A DNA stretch of 64,000 nucleotides from Janthinobacterium sp. TND4EL3 (lineage in GTDB: Bacteria > Pseudomonadota > Gammaproteobacteria > Burkholderiales > Burkholderiaceae_D): positions 156,994-220,993 of the forward strand of contig NZ_FTMV01000014.1 in the NCBI RefSeq assembly GCF_900156175.1, given 5' to 3'. Shown here one piece after another: positions 7,618-16,782 of this stretch; position 1 is the stretch's first letter; each line of letters opens with the position of its first letter. The position numbers were made by a program, and so were the translations under genes. The notes beneath the pieces were generated by a model. It saw only the letters and a program-made list of their open reading frames with translations, was not told the origin of the DNA and searched no databases.

Positions 7618-10600
7618 CTATTTTTTCTTGGCCGCCTCGTGCAGTTCGCGCCAGTTCGCCACTTCGCGCCAGCTGAGGCGCCGCGCGGGCAGCGGCGCGC
7701 CGACGACCTTGAGCGCCACCCCGCTGGCCGGGCCGGGCAAGCCCGGTTGCAGCACGGCCAGTTCCTTGCGCCCCTCGGCGCGCCCCGCCGCCGTCGCGGC
7801 GCCCACGATGCTGTTCAGCTCCAGCGCCAGCGGCGGCGCGCGCGCCAGGCCGTCGAACAAGCGTCCCGTCTGCGCGCCCGCCTGCACGAGGCCCGCGCCA
7901 TCGGCGGCAAAGCCACTGAGCACGTCGAGCACGTACAGGCGCGTGGCCGGCCTGGCGCAGGGGTCGCGCCCGGGCAGGACGGTATTGAACAGCACCTTGC
8001 CGGCGGCCAAAACGGGACTATTGATGCTGCGCTCGCCCGTTTGCGCCGTATCGAGGAAATCGAGAAACCAGCCGCGCCTGGCACCGCTGCCCGTGTAGCG
8101 CAGTTCGGCGCCGTCGACGCGCACGCCACCCGCCGCCTCGCCCAGGCTGCGCTGTTCCAGGTCGGCCCGGCTGCGCGTGGAGGATGTTTCCAGCAAATCG
8201 TCGTGGACGGCGTAAAACGATTGCGACAGAAAGGCGGCAGGCCAGGTATCGGCCGCCTCGACCAGCTTGCCCGTGCCAAACAGCAATAAATAGCCGCCAT
8301 CGGGCGCGTACGCCACTTTCAACTGCTGCGTCACGGGCTGGCGGCGCCCCTGCGCATCGCGCGCGACAAAGACGAGCTTGCGCCCCTGCCCCTCCTTCCA
8401 GGGCGGCCCGCCAGCCATGTCGAAACGCCAGATATTGCCCTGCATATCGCCCGCATAAAGATACGCGAGCGCGCCGCCGGCGCCCGGCACCACGGCGGGC
8501 GGACCCAGCGCGTGGGGCATGGCGTCCGCATCCGTGTCATGGCCGCCACCACCGCCGCTGGCCACGGGCACCTTGAGCCGGAAGTAATTATTTCCCAACG
8601 CCCAGGGCGTGCCGGGGGCCTTGTCCAGCGCCAGCAGGAAGATGGCGGCGGCCGCTGCGGGCGCCATCGTCTCCTTGCCGTCGTTCATCTGATTGTTGTA
8701 GCCGCTGGCGACGATGGCAAAATCGCGGTAGGCCGGCGCGCCCTCCTTGCCGCCCATGTCGATGCGGGCAAAGGCGGGCGGCGCGCGCACATTGCCCATG
8801 AGCTTGTCGTCGCGGTCCGTAAATTCCCACAGCGCCCCGTCCTGCGCGAAGCGCAGCGGGTCCGTGATGTCGAGCGCAAACACGCCCTGCGCACCGCCGC
8901 CCATGCCCGACACCAGCACCGTCTTCCAGCGGCCCGCCGCCAGCACTTCCGCCGTGGCCGCCGCGCCATCGAGCAGCGGGCCGGGGCTGTAGTGCGTGCT
9001 CGCAGCGGCTGGCGCCGCATGCAGCAGCGCCTGCGGCAGATAGGCAAACAATTCACCGCCCGTGCGCGCATCGAAGGCGTGCAGCAAGCCGTCGTTGGCG
9101 CCCACATACAGCATTTTCCGGCGCTGCAGCAGCGCCTTGCGGTGCGCGCCATAGCCGGCGCCCGGCATGCCCAGCCCCGGCGCACCCACGTACAGCAGGT
9201 TGCCATGCGGCGCGGCGCCCAGACTGCCGGACCTGCGCCGCAGGAAGCCGCCCGGCTGGCCCGCCTCGTGCGTACGCTGGCCCAGCAGATATGCCAGACG
9301 CGCCTCGCCTCTGCCATCGCCGCCGTCGAATGCGCCGCGCTGTTCCGCGTCCAGCCGCTTCCAGTCCAGCGGCATCAGGGCGCCCCTGGCGTCGAGCGTG
9401 TAGACGGGACGCAAGGCCGCCGGCGTTCCATCGGGTGCCAGCAGGTTCACTCCGCCGGTGCGCCACCATGGCTTGCCGGGAAGCAGCGCGCCATCGGCGC
9501 CGACGGAAAACGCGCTGCGCGACAAGGTCATGCTGCCGTCGGCCAGGCGCATCTGCGTCAGGAACCAGTATGCCTCTTCCGTGCCGCCGGCCAGCGCCAT
9601 CAGGGACGGCCCCGGCAGCGTCACCGCCAGCGTGCCCTTGTCGGCGGAGACAAAGGCCGCGCGCAGTCCCGCGACGAGGGCGGCCGGGTCGCTGCCGGGC
9701 AGGTAATGAGCGGGCCAGCGGCCATCGAAGCTCCATTCATCGAAGGCGCTGCCCGTTGCGCTCTTGAAGGGGTTGGCGTCGCCGTTCGCATCGAGAAAAC
9801 CGCCATATTTGGCCGCAAGAAACAAGGGCGTCGCGGCAGGCACGCCGGCCGGGTCGCCCTGGCGCAAGTCGCCCGCATAGTGCTCGATGTGGTTCATGCC
9901 GTCGCTCTTGCCGCCGGGACGCAGCGCCTGCACATGCGACCAGTAAGCCAGGCCCGCCGCATGGTAGCTGGCGCCGCCCTGCCCGTCGGCCAGCAGTTCC
10001 AGTGCCGCCAGTTCGGGCCGTGGCGCGGGATTGCCGGGCGTGCCGCCGCTTTCCAGGCCGCCCACCGCATGCGTCCAGGCCATCGCATCGAATGGCGGCG
10101 GCGCAAAACCGTCGGGCGCGCGGGCCCGGTCGCCGCTCGATGCGGGAGTCACAGGAACATTGCCGGGCACGTAGCGGTCAAGCGCCATGCCCCCATCGCC
10201 GAGGCTGACGACGATATGGCGCTGGCAACTGGCCGTCTGCGGCTCGCTCCACGGAGCGATGACCGGCAAGCCGCCATCAATGGCAGGCGGGGCCGTGGCA
10301 GGAGGCACTGCGGCGCTCGCCTGCCGTCCCTGCAGATAGCGCAGCGATTCGTACAGCAATTCGGCCAGCGGTGCGGCCCTGGCGTAGGCGCCCGGATGCC
10401 CGGCGTTGCCGCGGCCCAGGCCATTGATGTAAGCGGTCACCCCGCCGCCAGGCCCCGCGCCCTGGAACCCTGCCGGATATGCATACACGCCGGTGGCGGG
10501 ATTCCACTCGGCGTCGGGATTGTCTTGCGGCAAAAAATCGGGCGCCGCCCAGCGCTGCCGGCCCACATGTGCCAGCGGCGCGCGCAGCACGCCGCCATAC

Positions 10601-11487
10601 ACGGGGCCGGCGCCGGCGGGCAGGCCATTCAACAGACCAAACACGCCCACGCGCACCCGGCCGCCATGGCGCTGCACGGCGCCCACCGGCTTGTAGTTCT
10701 TGCCATACGCGAGGCACAAGTCGTCGCGCAGCGGCCCTTCCAGCGCATCGCAAACGCGCACGCGCGCGAGGAACACGCCATGCGTGGCCGCAGCGCCGGG
10801 TGCATCGCAACTGCCGCCGGCAGGCAAACTGGCGTCGCCGAACAGCAGGCGGTTGCGGCAGGAAACGATGGCCAGTTGCGCCAGCGCAAACGGCGTGGCC
10901 GCCGCCACGCCGGCCTGCAAGACCTTGCGCGGAAAGAAGACGGAGTGGGCAAAAAAGTCGACCGGGCTGGCCGCGTCCGGCAGGTAGGCGCGCTGCAGCA
11001 CCGTCTTGCGCACTTCGTCGATGACGCGGTCGCCGCCCGTCAGCGCGTAGCGGACGATGTCGAGCATGCTGGCGCTGGCCCAGTTCAGAAAGTTGCCGCT
11101 AAAACTATCGCCGCCGCAGCCGTGCAGCGCATCGGACGGCTTCAGCACGGAGAAGTAAGCGGTCGCTACGCGCAAGTCCGGCAGCATGGCGCCATCCACG
11201 CTGCGGTAGGGGTAGCTGTAGCACATGCCTGCATGGAAATAGCCGGCGTACTCGCGCTGCGGCGCATAGTCGCCGCCATGCGCGGCAGCGGCCGCCGCAT
11301 GCGTGAGTGACAGGTTGAGCAGCAGGTTCGGCGGCACGCGCGCGCCGTGCAAGCCCGCGTCGGCACGCGCCAGTACCACGGCGGGGACGGCGGCGGGGCA
11401 CGCCCCACAAACCAGGCTGGCCAGGCCTGCCACCAGCAGCAGCCACGCCCAGCCGCCGCGCCGCCCAGCGAATGGAAAAACCTTCAT
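7618..11487 (-). CDS. pilY1: Type IV pilus tip adhesin / biogenesis factor PilY1
   Basis: 1289 residues. The ATG at 11487 overlaps the pilX stop as ATGA and begins with a Sec signal (MKVFPFAGRRGGWAWLLLVAGLASLV). The frame is open for another 190 codons upstream, but that part is the antisense-free shadow of pilX in another frame. The C-terminal half is the PilY1 beta-propeller, recognisable from MLYVGANDGLLHAFDARTGGE, VLVSGMGGGAQGVFALDIT and YAGDMQGNIWRFD. The N-terminal region (100-600) is variable and Gly/Ala-rich, as expected for the adhesin part. The acidic run HDTDADAMPHALG precedes the propeller blade that carries Ca2+ in the Pseudomonas protein, but the spacing differs. Expected location: pilus tip or outer surface. 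Confidence 0.93.
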   Translation of the reverse strand: MKVFPFAGRRGGWAWLLLVAGLASLVCGACPAAVPAVVLARADAGLHGARVPPNLLLNLSLTHAAAAAAHGGDYAPQREYAGYFHAGMCYSYPYRSVDGAMLPDLRVATAYFSVLKPSDALHGCGGDSFSGNFLNWASASMLDIVRYALTGGDRVIDEVRKTVLQRAYLPDAASPVDFFAHSVFFPRKVLQAGVAAATPFALAQLAIVSCRNRLLFGDASLPAGGSCDAPGAAATHGVFLARVRVCDALEGPLRDDLCLAYGKNYKPVGAVQRHGGRVRVGVFGLLNGLPAGAGPVYGGVLRAPLAHVGRQRWAAPDFLPQDNPDAEWNPATGVYAYPAGFQGAGPGGGVTAYINGLGRGNAGHPGAYARAAPLAELLYESLRYLQGRQASAAVPPATAPPAIDGGLPVIAPWSEPQTASCQRHIVVSLGDGGMALDRYVPGNVPVTPASSGDRARAPDGFAPPPFDAMAWTHAVGGLESGGTPGNPAPRPELAALELLADGQGGASYHAAGLAYWSHVQALRPGGKSDGMNHIEHYAGDLRQGDPAGVPAATPLFLAAKYGGFLDANGDANPFKSATGSAFDEWSFDGRWPAHYLPGSDPAALVAGLRAAFVSADKGTLAVTLPGPSLMALAGGTEEAYWFLTQMRLADGSMTLSRSAFSVGADGALLPGKPWWRTGGVNLLAPDGTPAALRPVYTLDARGALMPLDWKRLDAEQRGAFDGGDGRGEARLAYLLGQRTHEAGQPGGFLRRRSGSLGAAPHGNLLYVGAPGLGMPGAGYGAHRKALLQRRKMLYVGANDGLLHAFDARTGGELFAYLPQALLHAAPAAASTHYSPGPLLDGAAATAEVLAAGRWKTVLVSGMGGGAQGVFALDITDPLRFAQDGALWEFTDRDDKLMGNVRAPPAFARIDMGGKEGAPAYRDFAIVASGYNNQMNDGKETMAPAAAAAIFLLALDKAPGTPWALGNNYFRLKVPVASGGGGGHDTDADAMPHALGPPAVVPGAGGALAYLYAGDMQGNIWRFDMAGGPPWKEGQGRKLVFVARDAQGRRQPVTQQLKVAYAPDGGYLLLFGTGKLVEAADTWPAAFLSQSFYAVHDDLLETSSTRSRADLEQRSLGEAAGGVRVDGAELRYTGSGARRGWFLDFLDTAQTGERSINSPVLAAGKVLFNTVLPGRDPCARPATRLYVLDVLSGFAADGAGLVQAGAQTGRLFDGLARAPPLALELNSIVGAATAAGRAEGRKELAVLQPGLPGPASGVALKVVGAPLPARRLSWREVANWRELHEAAKKK

Positions 11488-12116
11488 GGCCCCGCTCCCG
11501 CCGCCTGCTTGCGGTAATAAGTCTGCAGCACGACTTGCGTACTTTCCTGCGCGCCAAAACCGATGGCCGTGATGCGGTACACATAGCTTGCCGTGGTCAG
11601 GCCGCCGGCTGCCGCACCCGCCTCCGTGCCGGGCTGGTGAAACGGCAGCAATTCGATCAGGTAGCGGGGCCGGCGCGACGGCAGGAAACCCTGCCCCGTC
11701 TGCATGACGGCGCCCGTAAACCGGCCGTAAGGCACGGCGCGGCTGCCCGCTTCGGCGCCATCGAGGTCCGCGCTCAACCAGAGCGCCTGCCCGTCTGGAG
11801 GCGCGGGCAGGCACAGGCCCAGTGCGCCCGCCTCGCCGCAGCCGTCCGCGAATCCTGCCGCACTGCCCGGCGCAAAGAGGCTGCTGCGGCCCGGCGCGCC
11901 GGGCAAGCCTTCGATATCGTTCTGCGCATCCACCAATGCCTCCTCCGCCGCCTGAAATGCGATCTGCCGGTCGCGCTCGCCGCGTGCCGATTGTTCGCCC
12001 TGCAAGGCCATCTGCGCCGCCGATATACCCAGCAGCAAGATGATCACGAGCAGGCACAGCACATACACGAGGGTGGCGCCACGGCGGCGCGCACGCGGCA
12101 AGCGGCAGCGCGCCAT
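11484..12116 (-). CDS. pilX: Minor pilin PilX
   Basis: 210 residues. The ATG at 12116 gives a short basic leader (MARCRLPRARRRG) and a prepilin site G|ATLVYVLCLLVIILLLG. Position +5 is Tyr, not Glu, which is also the case in known PilX/GspK-like pilins. The following LGISAAQMALQGEQSARGERDRQIAFQAAEEALVDAQ matches PilX. Stop and pilY1 start overlap (ATGA), showing translational coupling. Upstream pilW ends 16 bases before. Confidence 0.9.
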   Translation of the reverse strand: MARCRLPRARRRGATLVYVLCLLVIILLLGISAAQMALQGEQSARGERDRQIAFQAAEEALVDAQNDIEGLPGAPGRSSLFAPGSAAGFADGCGEAGALGLCLPAPPDGQALWLSADLDGAEAGSRAVPYGRFTGAVMQTGQGFLPSRRPRYLIELLPFHQPGTEAGAAAGGLTTASYVYRITAIGFGAQESTQVVLQTYYRKQAAGAGP

Positions 12117-12132
12117 CGTCCTGCCCCCCCCC

Positions 12133-13110
12133 TTACACCGGCCCGTTGCGCAGCATGATGCTCGCCTGCACCAGTTGCCGCTGCCTGGAGCGCGTTGCCG
12201 CAGGCAAGGACGCGCGCGCGATACGCACGCCCGCGTCACCGGCCCCATGCGCCTCGGCATACGCCTTGCCGAACAGGTCGAACTGCGCCGGCCCCAGTTC
12301 CGCCATCGCGTCCGCCTGGCCCGCCTCGCCATGCAGCAACAGCGCCACGCGCACGCTGGCCACGCGCTTCCAGTGCGTGCGCCGGTGCAAATCGCGCTGG
12401 CGCGCGGCCGCGTCCGCGCCTTCCAGCACCAGCGCCGCATCGCAGGCGTCGAGTGCGCTGGCGTTGACATAGCGGTTCGCCACACCGTCGGGCGGCGTAT
12501 CCGTGTCGAGGCCATACAGCACCTGGAAGCCGTCGACGCCGCGGATGACGGCATCGGCGCCCCAGCCGTTCGCGCCACGGTACTTGCAGCGCAGTTCGCC
12601 TTCGCCATCGGCGCCCTGCGCCACGTAGAAAATGCTCCAGCCCCGCTGCGCCTGCGTTTGCGCGGCGCCCACGCCGAAGCCGGCGCAATTGAGCACGGAA
12701 CCGTCGCCGCCCCCGTCCTTGCCTGCGCCGTAATAGCGCAGGGCCAGCACGTCGCTGCCGTGCAGGGCGCCGGGCAGCGCCTCGCTGATGCCTTCGCTGT
12801 TCTTGCCCAGGCTGCGCGCGTCGAGCCCGGCGATATTCGCGCTGTCGTGATCGGCATGGGCGACGGGCGCCGCGCTGCTGTCCCAGTTCACATAGGCCGT
12901 CTGGCGCACGGCGCGGGCGATGGCGTCGAGCGCATAGCGGCCATTGTCGTCCAGGCGCGCGCTGGCGGACTGGTCGCCATAGCTGCCGCTGGCAGCCAGC
13001 AGCACGGTACTGGCGGCCAACATCAGCAGCGCGCCCAGCGACAGGGCCACCAGCAATTCGACGAGGCTCAAGCCGCGCTGCCGGCGCCGGTGGACACGCA
13101 GGCCGTTCAT
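12133..13110 (-). CDS. pilW: Minor pilin PilW
   Basis: 325 residues starting MNGLRVHRRRQRG|LSLVELLVALSLGALL, a class III leader with Glu at +5. The pattern SGSYGDQSASARLDDNGRYALDAI after the helix and the long soluble domain are typical of PilW. The ATG overlaps the pilV stop (ATGA). The open frame continues upstream to 13740, but that extension is a shadow of pilV. Minor pilins V, W and X prime pilus assembly and carry PilY1. Confidence 0.9.
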   Translation of the reverse strand: MNGLRVHRRRQRGLSLVELLVALSLGALLMLAASTVLLAASGSYGDQSASARLDDNGRYALDAIARAVRQTAYVNWDSSAAPVAHADHDSANIAGLDARSLGKNSEGISEALPGALHGSDVLALRYYGAGKDGGGDGSVLNCAGFGVGAAQTQAQRGWSIFYVAQGADGEGELRCKYRGANGWGADAVIRGVDGFQVLYGLDTDTPPDGVANRYVNASALDACDAALVLEGADAAARQRDLHRRTHWKRVASVRVALLLHGEAGQADAMAELGPAQFDLFGKAYAEAHGAGDAGVRIARASLPAATRSRQRQLVQASIMLRNGPV

Positions 13111-13688
13111 GCGCCGCCTCCGCCCAGCTGGAACGCCAGCCTGGGCAGCGACTCGCTTGCCGCATCGACGGCGGGAGAACCACCGGGCAGGCGGGTGCGC
13201 CAGCCCAGCTTGATGACGACGGGCGCGCCCTTGCCGCCGCTGCACGCCCAGTGCAAGCCTTCGGCGCCGGGATCCCAGGCGGCAAGGTCGCGGCAGATGC
13301 GCAGGCGCGCGCCGGGCAAGGCCGATTGCAGCTGCTGTTGCCACTCGGCGATATCGAATTGCGCCAGCTGCGCCGCATCGCAGGCGCCGTAGCAGTCGGG
13401 CGCGCCGCCAGCCTCGGGCGCGCCGCCGTCCGCCGCCGCATAGTCCACGTTCAGGTAGGGATTGCCCCCATCGGGGCCGTTCATGAGCACGCTGTTCGCC
13501 CGCATGCGTTCGGCCATGCCGGCGGCCAGCTGCGCGCCCGCCGACAACAGCGCCGACTCGTGGCGCGCGCGCAGGGAACTGAGCTGCAGGATGCTGGCGC
13601 CCAGCAGGCCCAGCGCCAACAGCAGCAGCGACACCAGCACCTCGACGAGGCTGCTGCCATCCACGGAAACGCGCGCGACGCCTTGCAT
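13107..13688 (-). CDS. pilV: Minor pilin PilV
   Basis: 193 residues from the ATG at 13688, chosen because AGGAG lies 6-7 bases upstream. An earlier in-frame TTG has no such site. The leader MQGVARVSVDG|SSLVEVLVSLLLLALGLLG has Glu at +5, and the motif ARHESALLSAGAQLAAGMAERMRAN is characteristic of PilV. It is the first gene of the pilus operon. About 240 bases separate it from nrdR, so the operon probably has its own promoter there. Confidence 0.9.
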   Translation of the reverse strand: MQGVARVSVDGSSLVEVLVSLLLLALGLLGASILQLSSLRARHESALLSAGAQLAAGMAERMRANSVLMNGPDGGNPYLNVDYAAADGGAPEAGGAPDCYGACDAAQLAQFDIAEWQQQLQSALPGARLRICRDLAAWDPGAEGLHWACSGGKGAPVVIKLGWRTRLPGGSPAVDAASESLPRLAFQLGGGGA

Positions 13689-13930
13689 GGTTGACTCCTG
13701 CGGCAAGAATGCAACGGGGACTGGAGCCGCACGCAGGCACGGCCCAGCTACACGATAAGCGCGCGCAGGAACTCAGGCATGAGGCAGCGCAAACGTCGCG
13801 GCGATAGGCGAAAAATCAGCAAAAAGCAGGGAAACAAAATGCGCCTGAATTGATCAGGCCGCTTGCCAGGCGAACGCTGGCATGGTGAACACGGGGCGCG
13901 GGAGCGGCCCCGGTGTCGACAACGTGAACG

Positions 13931-14392
13931 TCAGGGCTTGCGCGCCTGTCCCACTTCGGCGATGGCATCCTGGAATTCGGCCAGGTCTTCGAAATTCTTG
14001 TAGACGGACGCGAAGCGGATGTAGGCGATCTTGTCCAGACGCTTGAGCTCCTGCATGACGAGTTCGCCGATATAGCCGGAATCGACTTCGCGCAAGCCAC
14101 TGGTCAGCAGTTTTTCCTGGATGGACGCGATGGCCGTATCCACAGAGGCGGCCGCGACGGGACGCTTGCGCAAGGCCAGCATCAAACTGCCGCGCAACTT
14201 ATCCGCAGCGAACTCCGTCCGGCTGCCATTCTTTTTGACGACGGCCGGCATGATAAGTTCAATGCGCTCGTAGGTGGTGAAACGCTTGTCGCATTTGCTG
14301 CAGCGGCGCCGCCGCCGAATGGCATCCCCTTCCTCCGATACGCGCGTATCGAGAACCTGGGTGTCGCCGTGCTGGCAAAATGGACATTTCAT
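13931..14392 (-). CDS. nrdR: Transcriptional repressor NrdR
   Basis: 153 residues. The N-terminal zinc ribbon [17 protein letters not shown]...[12 protein letters not shown] has four cysteines (3, 6, 31, 34). It is followed by an ATP-cone domain (about 49-139, [18 protein letters not shown] and [17 protein letters not shown]). NrdR senses ATP/dATP and represses ribonucleotide reductase genes. Located downstream of glyA on the same strand with 143 bases between, a common betaproteobacterial order. Confidence 0.97.
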   Translation of the reverse strand: MKCPFCQHGDTQVLDTRVSEEGDAIRRRRRCSKCDKRFTTYERIELIMPAVVKKNGSRTEFAADKLRGSLMLALRKRPVAAASVDTAIASIQEKLLTSGLREVDSGYIGELVMQELKRLDKIAYIRFASVYKNFEDLAEFQDAIAEVGQARKP

Positions 14393-14446
14393 GGGCTGGC
14401 TACAACTTTATAGTAATAATTACGGGAAATCGCCGCCCTTGTACAA

Positions 14447-14474
14447 AGGGCGCCCGAATCACTCCGGGCGCCCT
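14447..14474 (-). terminator. GC-rich hairpin between glyA and nrdR
   Basis: AGGGCGCCCG and CGGGCGCCCT form a near-perfect stem around a short loop. On the minus strand the stem is followed by TTTGT. It may be an intrinsic terminator or attenuator for the glyA transcript before nrdR. Confidence 0.6.
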
Positions 14475-14485
14475 GGGGCACGAAG

Positions 14486-14524
14486 GAATGTGTCATACAG
14501 AATCTTACTCCGTATGACACATTC
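14486..14524. repeat. Perfect 13-bp inverted repeat after glyA
   Basis: GAATGTGTCATAC is repeated inverted as GTATGACACATTC with 13 bases between. It lies 12 bases past the glyA stop and has no U-tract. It could be a 3' stabilising stem, a processing site or a protein-binding palindrome. Confidence 0.7.
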
Positions 14525-14535
14525 TGGACAAATAA

Positions 14536-15783
14536 TTATGAGGCGTACACAGGGTGCGCGTCGGCCAGCACTTTCACGGCCGCTTTGACGCGCTCGATGG
14601 TGGCGGCGTCATGCGGATTGTCCAGCACGTCGGCGATCAGGTTGCCCACTTCTTCCGCTTGCGCTTCCTTGAAGCCGCGCGTCGTCATCGCCGGGCTGCC
14701 CAGGCGGATGCCCGAGGTGACGAACGGTTTTTGCGGGTCGTTCGGGATGCCGTTCTTGTTGCAGGTGATGTGCGCGGAACCGAGGATGGCTTCGGCTTCC
14801 TTGCCCGTCAGGTTCTTGGCGCGCAGGTCGACCAGCATGACGTGCGACTCGGTGCCGCCGGACACGATGCGCAGGCCGCGCTTGATCAGGGTCTTCGCCA
14901 GCACGTCGGCGTTCTTGATCACTTGCTTCTGGTATTCGACGAATTCAGGGCTCAGCGCTTCCTTGAAGGCAACGGCCTTGCCGGCGATCACGTGCATCAG
15001 CGGGCCGCCCTGGATGCCGGGGAAGATGGCCGAGTTGATGGCTTTTTCGTGTTCGGCCTTCATCAGGATGATGCCGCCGCGCGGGCCGCGCAACGATTTG
15101 TGCGTGGTCGAGGTGACGAAGTCGGCGAACGGCACCGGGTTCGGGTACAGGCCGGCGGCGATCAGGCCCGCGTAGTGGGCCATGTCGACCATGAAGTAAG
15201 CGCCAACTTCCTTGGCGATCTTGCTGAAACGTTCGAAGTCGATCTTTTTCGAGAAAGCGGACGCGCCGGCGATGATCAGTTTTGGCTTGCGCTCGCGGGC
15301 CAGGCGTTCCATTGCCTCGTAGTCGATGTCTTCTTCCGCCGTCAGGCCATACGATACGACGTCAAACCATTTGCCGGACATGTTCAGCGGCATGCCGTGG
15401 GTCAGGTGGCCGCCTTCGGCCAGCGACATGCCCATGATCAGGTCGCCCGGCTTCAGCATGGCGAAGAACACGCCCTGGTTCGCCTGCGAGCCCGAGTTCG
15501 GCTGCACGTTCGCGCATTCGGCGCCGAACAGCTGCTTGACGCGGTCGATGGCCAGTTGCTCGGCCACGTCGACGTACTCGCAGCCGCCGTAGTAGCGCTT
15601 GCCCGGGTAGCCTTCGGCATACTTGTTCGTCAGCTGCGAGCCTTGCGCTTCCATTACGGCTGGCGAGGTGTAGTTCTCCGACGCGATCAGTTCGATGTGA
15701 TCGTGCTGGCGCACGTTTTCTTTTTGAATGACGGCGAACAATTCAGGATCGACGTTGGCGAGGTTGTGATCTTTTGCAAACAT
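14536..15783 (-). CDS. glyA: Serine hydroxymethyltransferase
   Basis: 415 residues, standard for bacterial SHMT. It interconverts serine and glycine with tetrahydrofolate. Visible features are [16 protein letters not shown] near residues 97-112, the active-site [11 protein letters not shown] region, and the PLP lysine in [13 protein letters not shown] near residue 229. SD TTGGAG precedes the ATG. The leader contains a ZTP riboswitch (see 15902-16015), linking expression to folate and purine status, as expected for one-carbon metabolism. Confidence 0.98.
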   Translation of the reverse strand: MFAKDHNLANVDPELFAVIQKENVRQHDHIELIASENYTSPAVMEAQGSQLTNKYAEGYPGKRYYGGCEYVDVAEQLAIDRVKQLFGAECANVQPNSGSQANQGVFFAMLKPGDLIMGMSLAEGGHLTHGMPLNMSGKWFDVVSYGLTAEEDIDYEAMERLARERKPKLIIAGASAFSKKIDFERFSKIAKEVGAYFMVDMAHYAGLIAAGLYPNPVPFADFVTSTTHKSLRGPRGGIILMKAEHEKAINSAIFPGIQGGPLMHVIAGKAVAFKEALSPEFVEYQKQVIKNADVLAKTLIKRGLRIVSGGTESHVMLVDLRAKNLTGKEAEAILGSAHITCNKNGIPNDPQKPFVTSGIRLGSPAMTTRGFKEAQAEEVGNLIADVLDNPHDAATIERVKAAVKVLADAHPVYAS

Positions 15784-15894
15784 GTAAAAACTCCAAGTAT
15801 GAGGGTTCTTGTACTGGCAGGTTGGATCGAATGAGGGGAGCCGGCGTTAACTGAATAACAACACTGGACAGGCAGCCTCTTCGTGCATTTCCAT

Positions 15895-16015
15895 AGGGGC
15901 TGCCCAGGCGAACGGCTGATGAAATCTCACGTTTCCCGGTGGGTGTCCACCTTTCGCCGCTTGGCCGACCGCCACCTGGTGGAGATCGCCCCGACTTTTC
16001 GCCAGTCACGTGAGA
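15895..16015 (-). promoter_or_regulatory. ZTP (pfl motif) riboswitch in the glyA leader
   Basis: Read on the minus strand, the leader has the conserved pfl/ZTP elements in order. TCTCACGTGACTGGCG lies at 16000-16015. CCACCGGGAAACGTGAGA lies at 15925-15942, and its CGTGAGA closes P1 with TCTCACG. GCCGTTCGCCTGGGC lies at 15902-15916. A further stem pairs GGCAGCC (15898-15904) with GGCTGCC (15871-15877) and overlaps the last aptamer strand, so it is a plausible expression platform that excludes the ligand-bound fold. ZTP riboswitches sense ZMP/ZTP, which build up when 10-formyl-THF is low, and they commonly precede glyA, purH or folD. Identification is from remembered consensus. Confidence 0.88.
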
Positions 16016-16334
16016 CGTAATGGAAATCAAATTGTAAGTTAAGTGCCCAAATTGAGCAAGGAATGCAACCGTGCGGCTATAATCGCCGCGCGCCGCCGCA
16101 GCCCGGGCGCAGCCGCAGGCGACTGCGGGGCATGGCGGCGACTCTTAAGCTGGCCTTAAACCTGGCGGCGGCATGTAAGCGTATGTTACGGGGCTTGCCA
16201 TTGCAGCCCTCCGTTTTACAATGCTGCAGTGCAACTTGCATGCTGCTTTTGCATGGCATTCCAGCAAGCGCCTCAAGTCACAAGAAGAAAAATCGCGTAA
16301 AATGTTGCTCAATCTCACTACTGGCGCAATAAAC
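16016..16334 (+). promoter_or_regulatory. Leader and promoter region of the ybgC-tol-pal operon
   Basis: About 320 bases between glyA's leader and ybgC. The best promoter candidate is TTGCCA (16195-16200) and TACAAT (16217-16222) with a 16-base spacer. A TATAAT at 16078-16083 has no well-placed -35 on this strand. No gene is credible here; the short frames are shadows. Confidence 0.4.
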
Positions 16335-16736
16335 ATGCCTTCAGTCTTTACCTGGAACGTACGTGTCTACTATGAAGACACCGACGCCGGCGGCATCGTC
16401 TATTACGCAAATTACCTGAAATTCTTCGAACGCGCGCGTACCGAATGGCTGCGCGCCATCGACGTGGGCCAGCAGCAATTGCTTGAGCAGCATGACGCGA
16501 TGTTCGTTGTCAAAAGCGTCAACGCCGACTATCATGCGCCCGCCAGGCTCGATGACACGGTAAGATTGACATTAAGCATAGAGAAAATGGGGCGCGCCTC
16601 CATTGTTTTCCTGCAACAAGCCTGGTGCGGCGACGTCCTGCTCAACACGGCACGCGTCAAGATCGGCTGCGTCGACTCAAGCATGCGCCCGCGCGCCGTG
16701 CCCGATGCCGTCGCGGCCCGCATGCGCGCCGCCTGA
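16335..16736 (+). CDS. ybgC: Acyl-CoA thioesterase YbgC (tol-pal associated)
   Basis: 133 residues from the ATG before PSVFTWNVRVYYEDTDAGG. This fits YbgC length, while an upstream in-frame extension has no homology features. The hotdog-fold active-site motif YYEDTDAGGIVYYANYLKFFERARTEWLR is diagnostic, with the catalytic Asp in EDTDAGG. YbgC hydrolyses acyl-CoA, associates with phospholipid synthesis enzymes, and is regularly the first gene of the tol-pal operon, as here. Confidence 0.95.
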   Translation: MPSVFTWNVRVYYEDTDAGGIVYYANYLKFFERARTEWLRAIDVGQQQLLEQHDAMFVVKSVNADYHAPARLDDTVRLTLSIEKMGRASIVFLQQAWCGDVLLNTARVKIGCVDSSMRPRAVPDAVAARMRAA

Positions 16737-16782
16737 GCCCCACCCGCCACCCCGGATAATTCACACAACAGACTGCCAGCCA

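Noticed and set aside
11488..12057. An upstream extension of the PilY1 reading frame
   Set aside because: The extension overlaps pilX in another frame. PilY1 starts at 11487 with a proper signal peptide and an ATGA overlap with the pilX stop.
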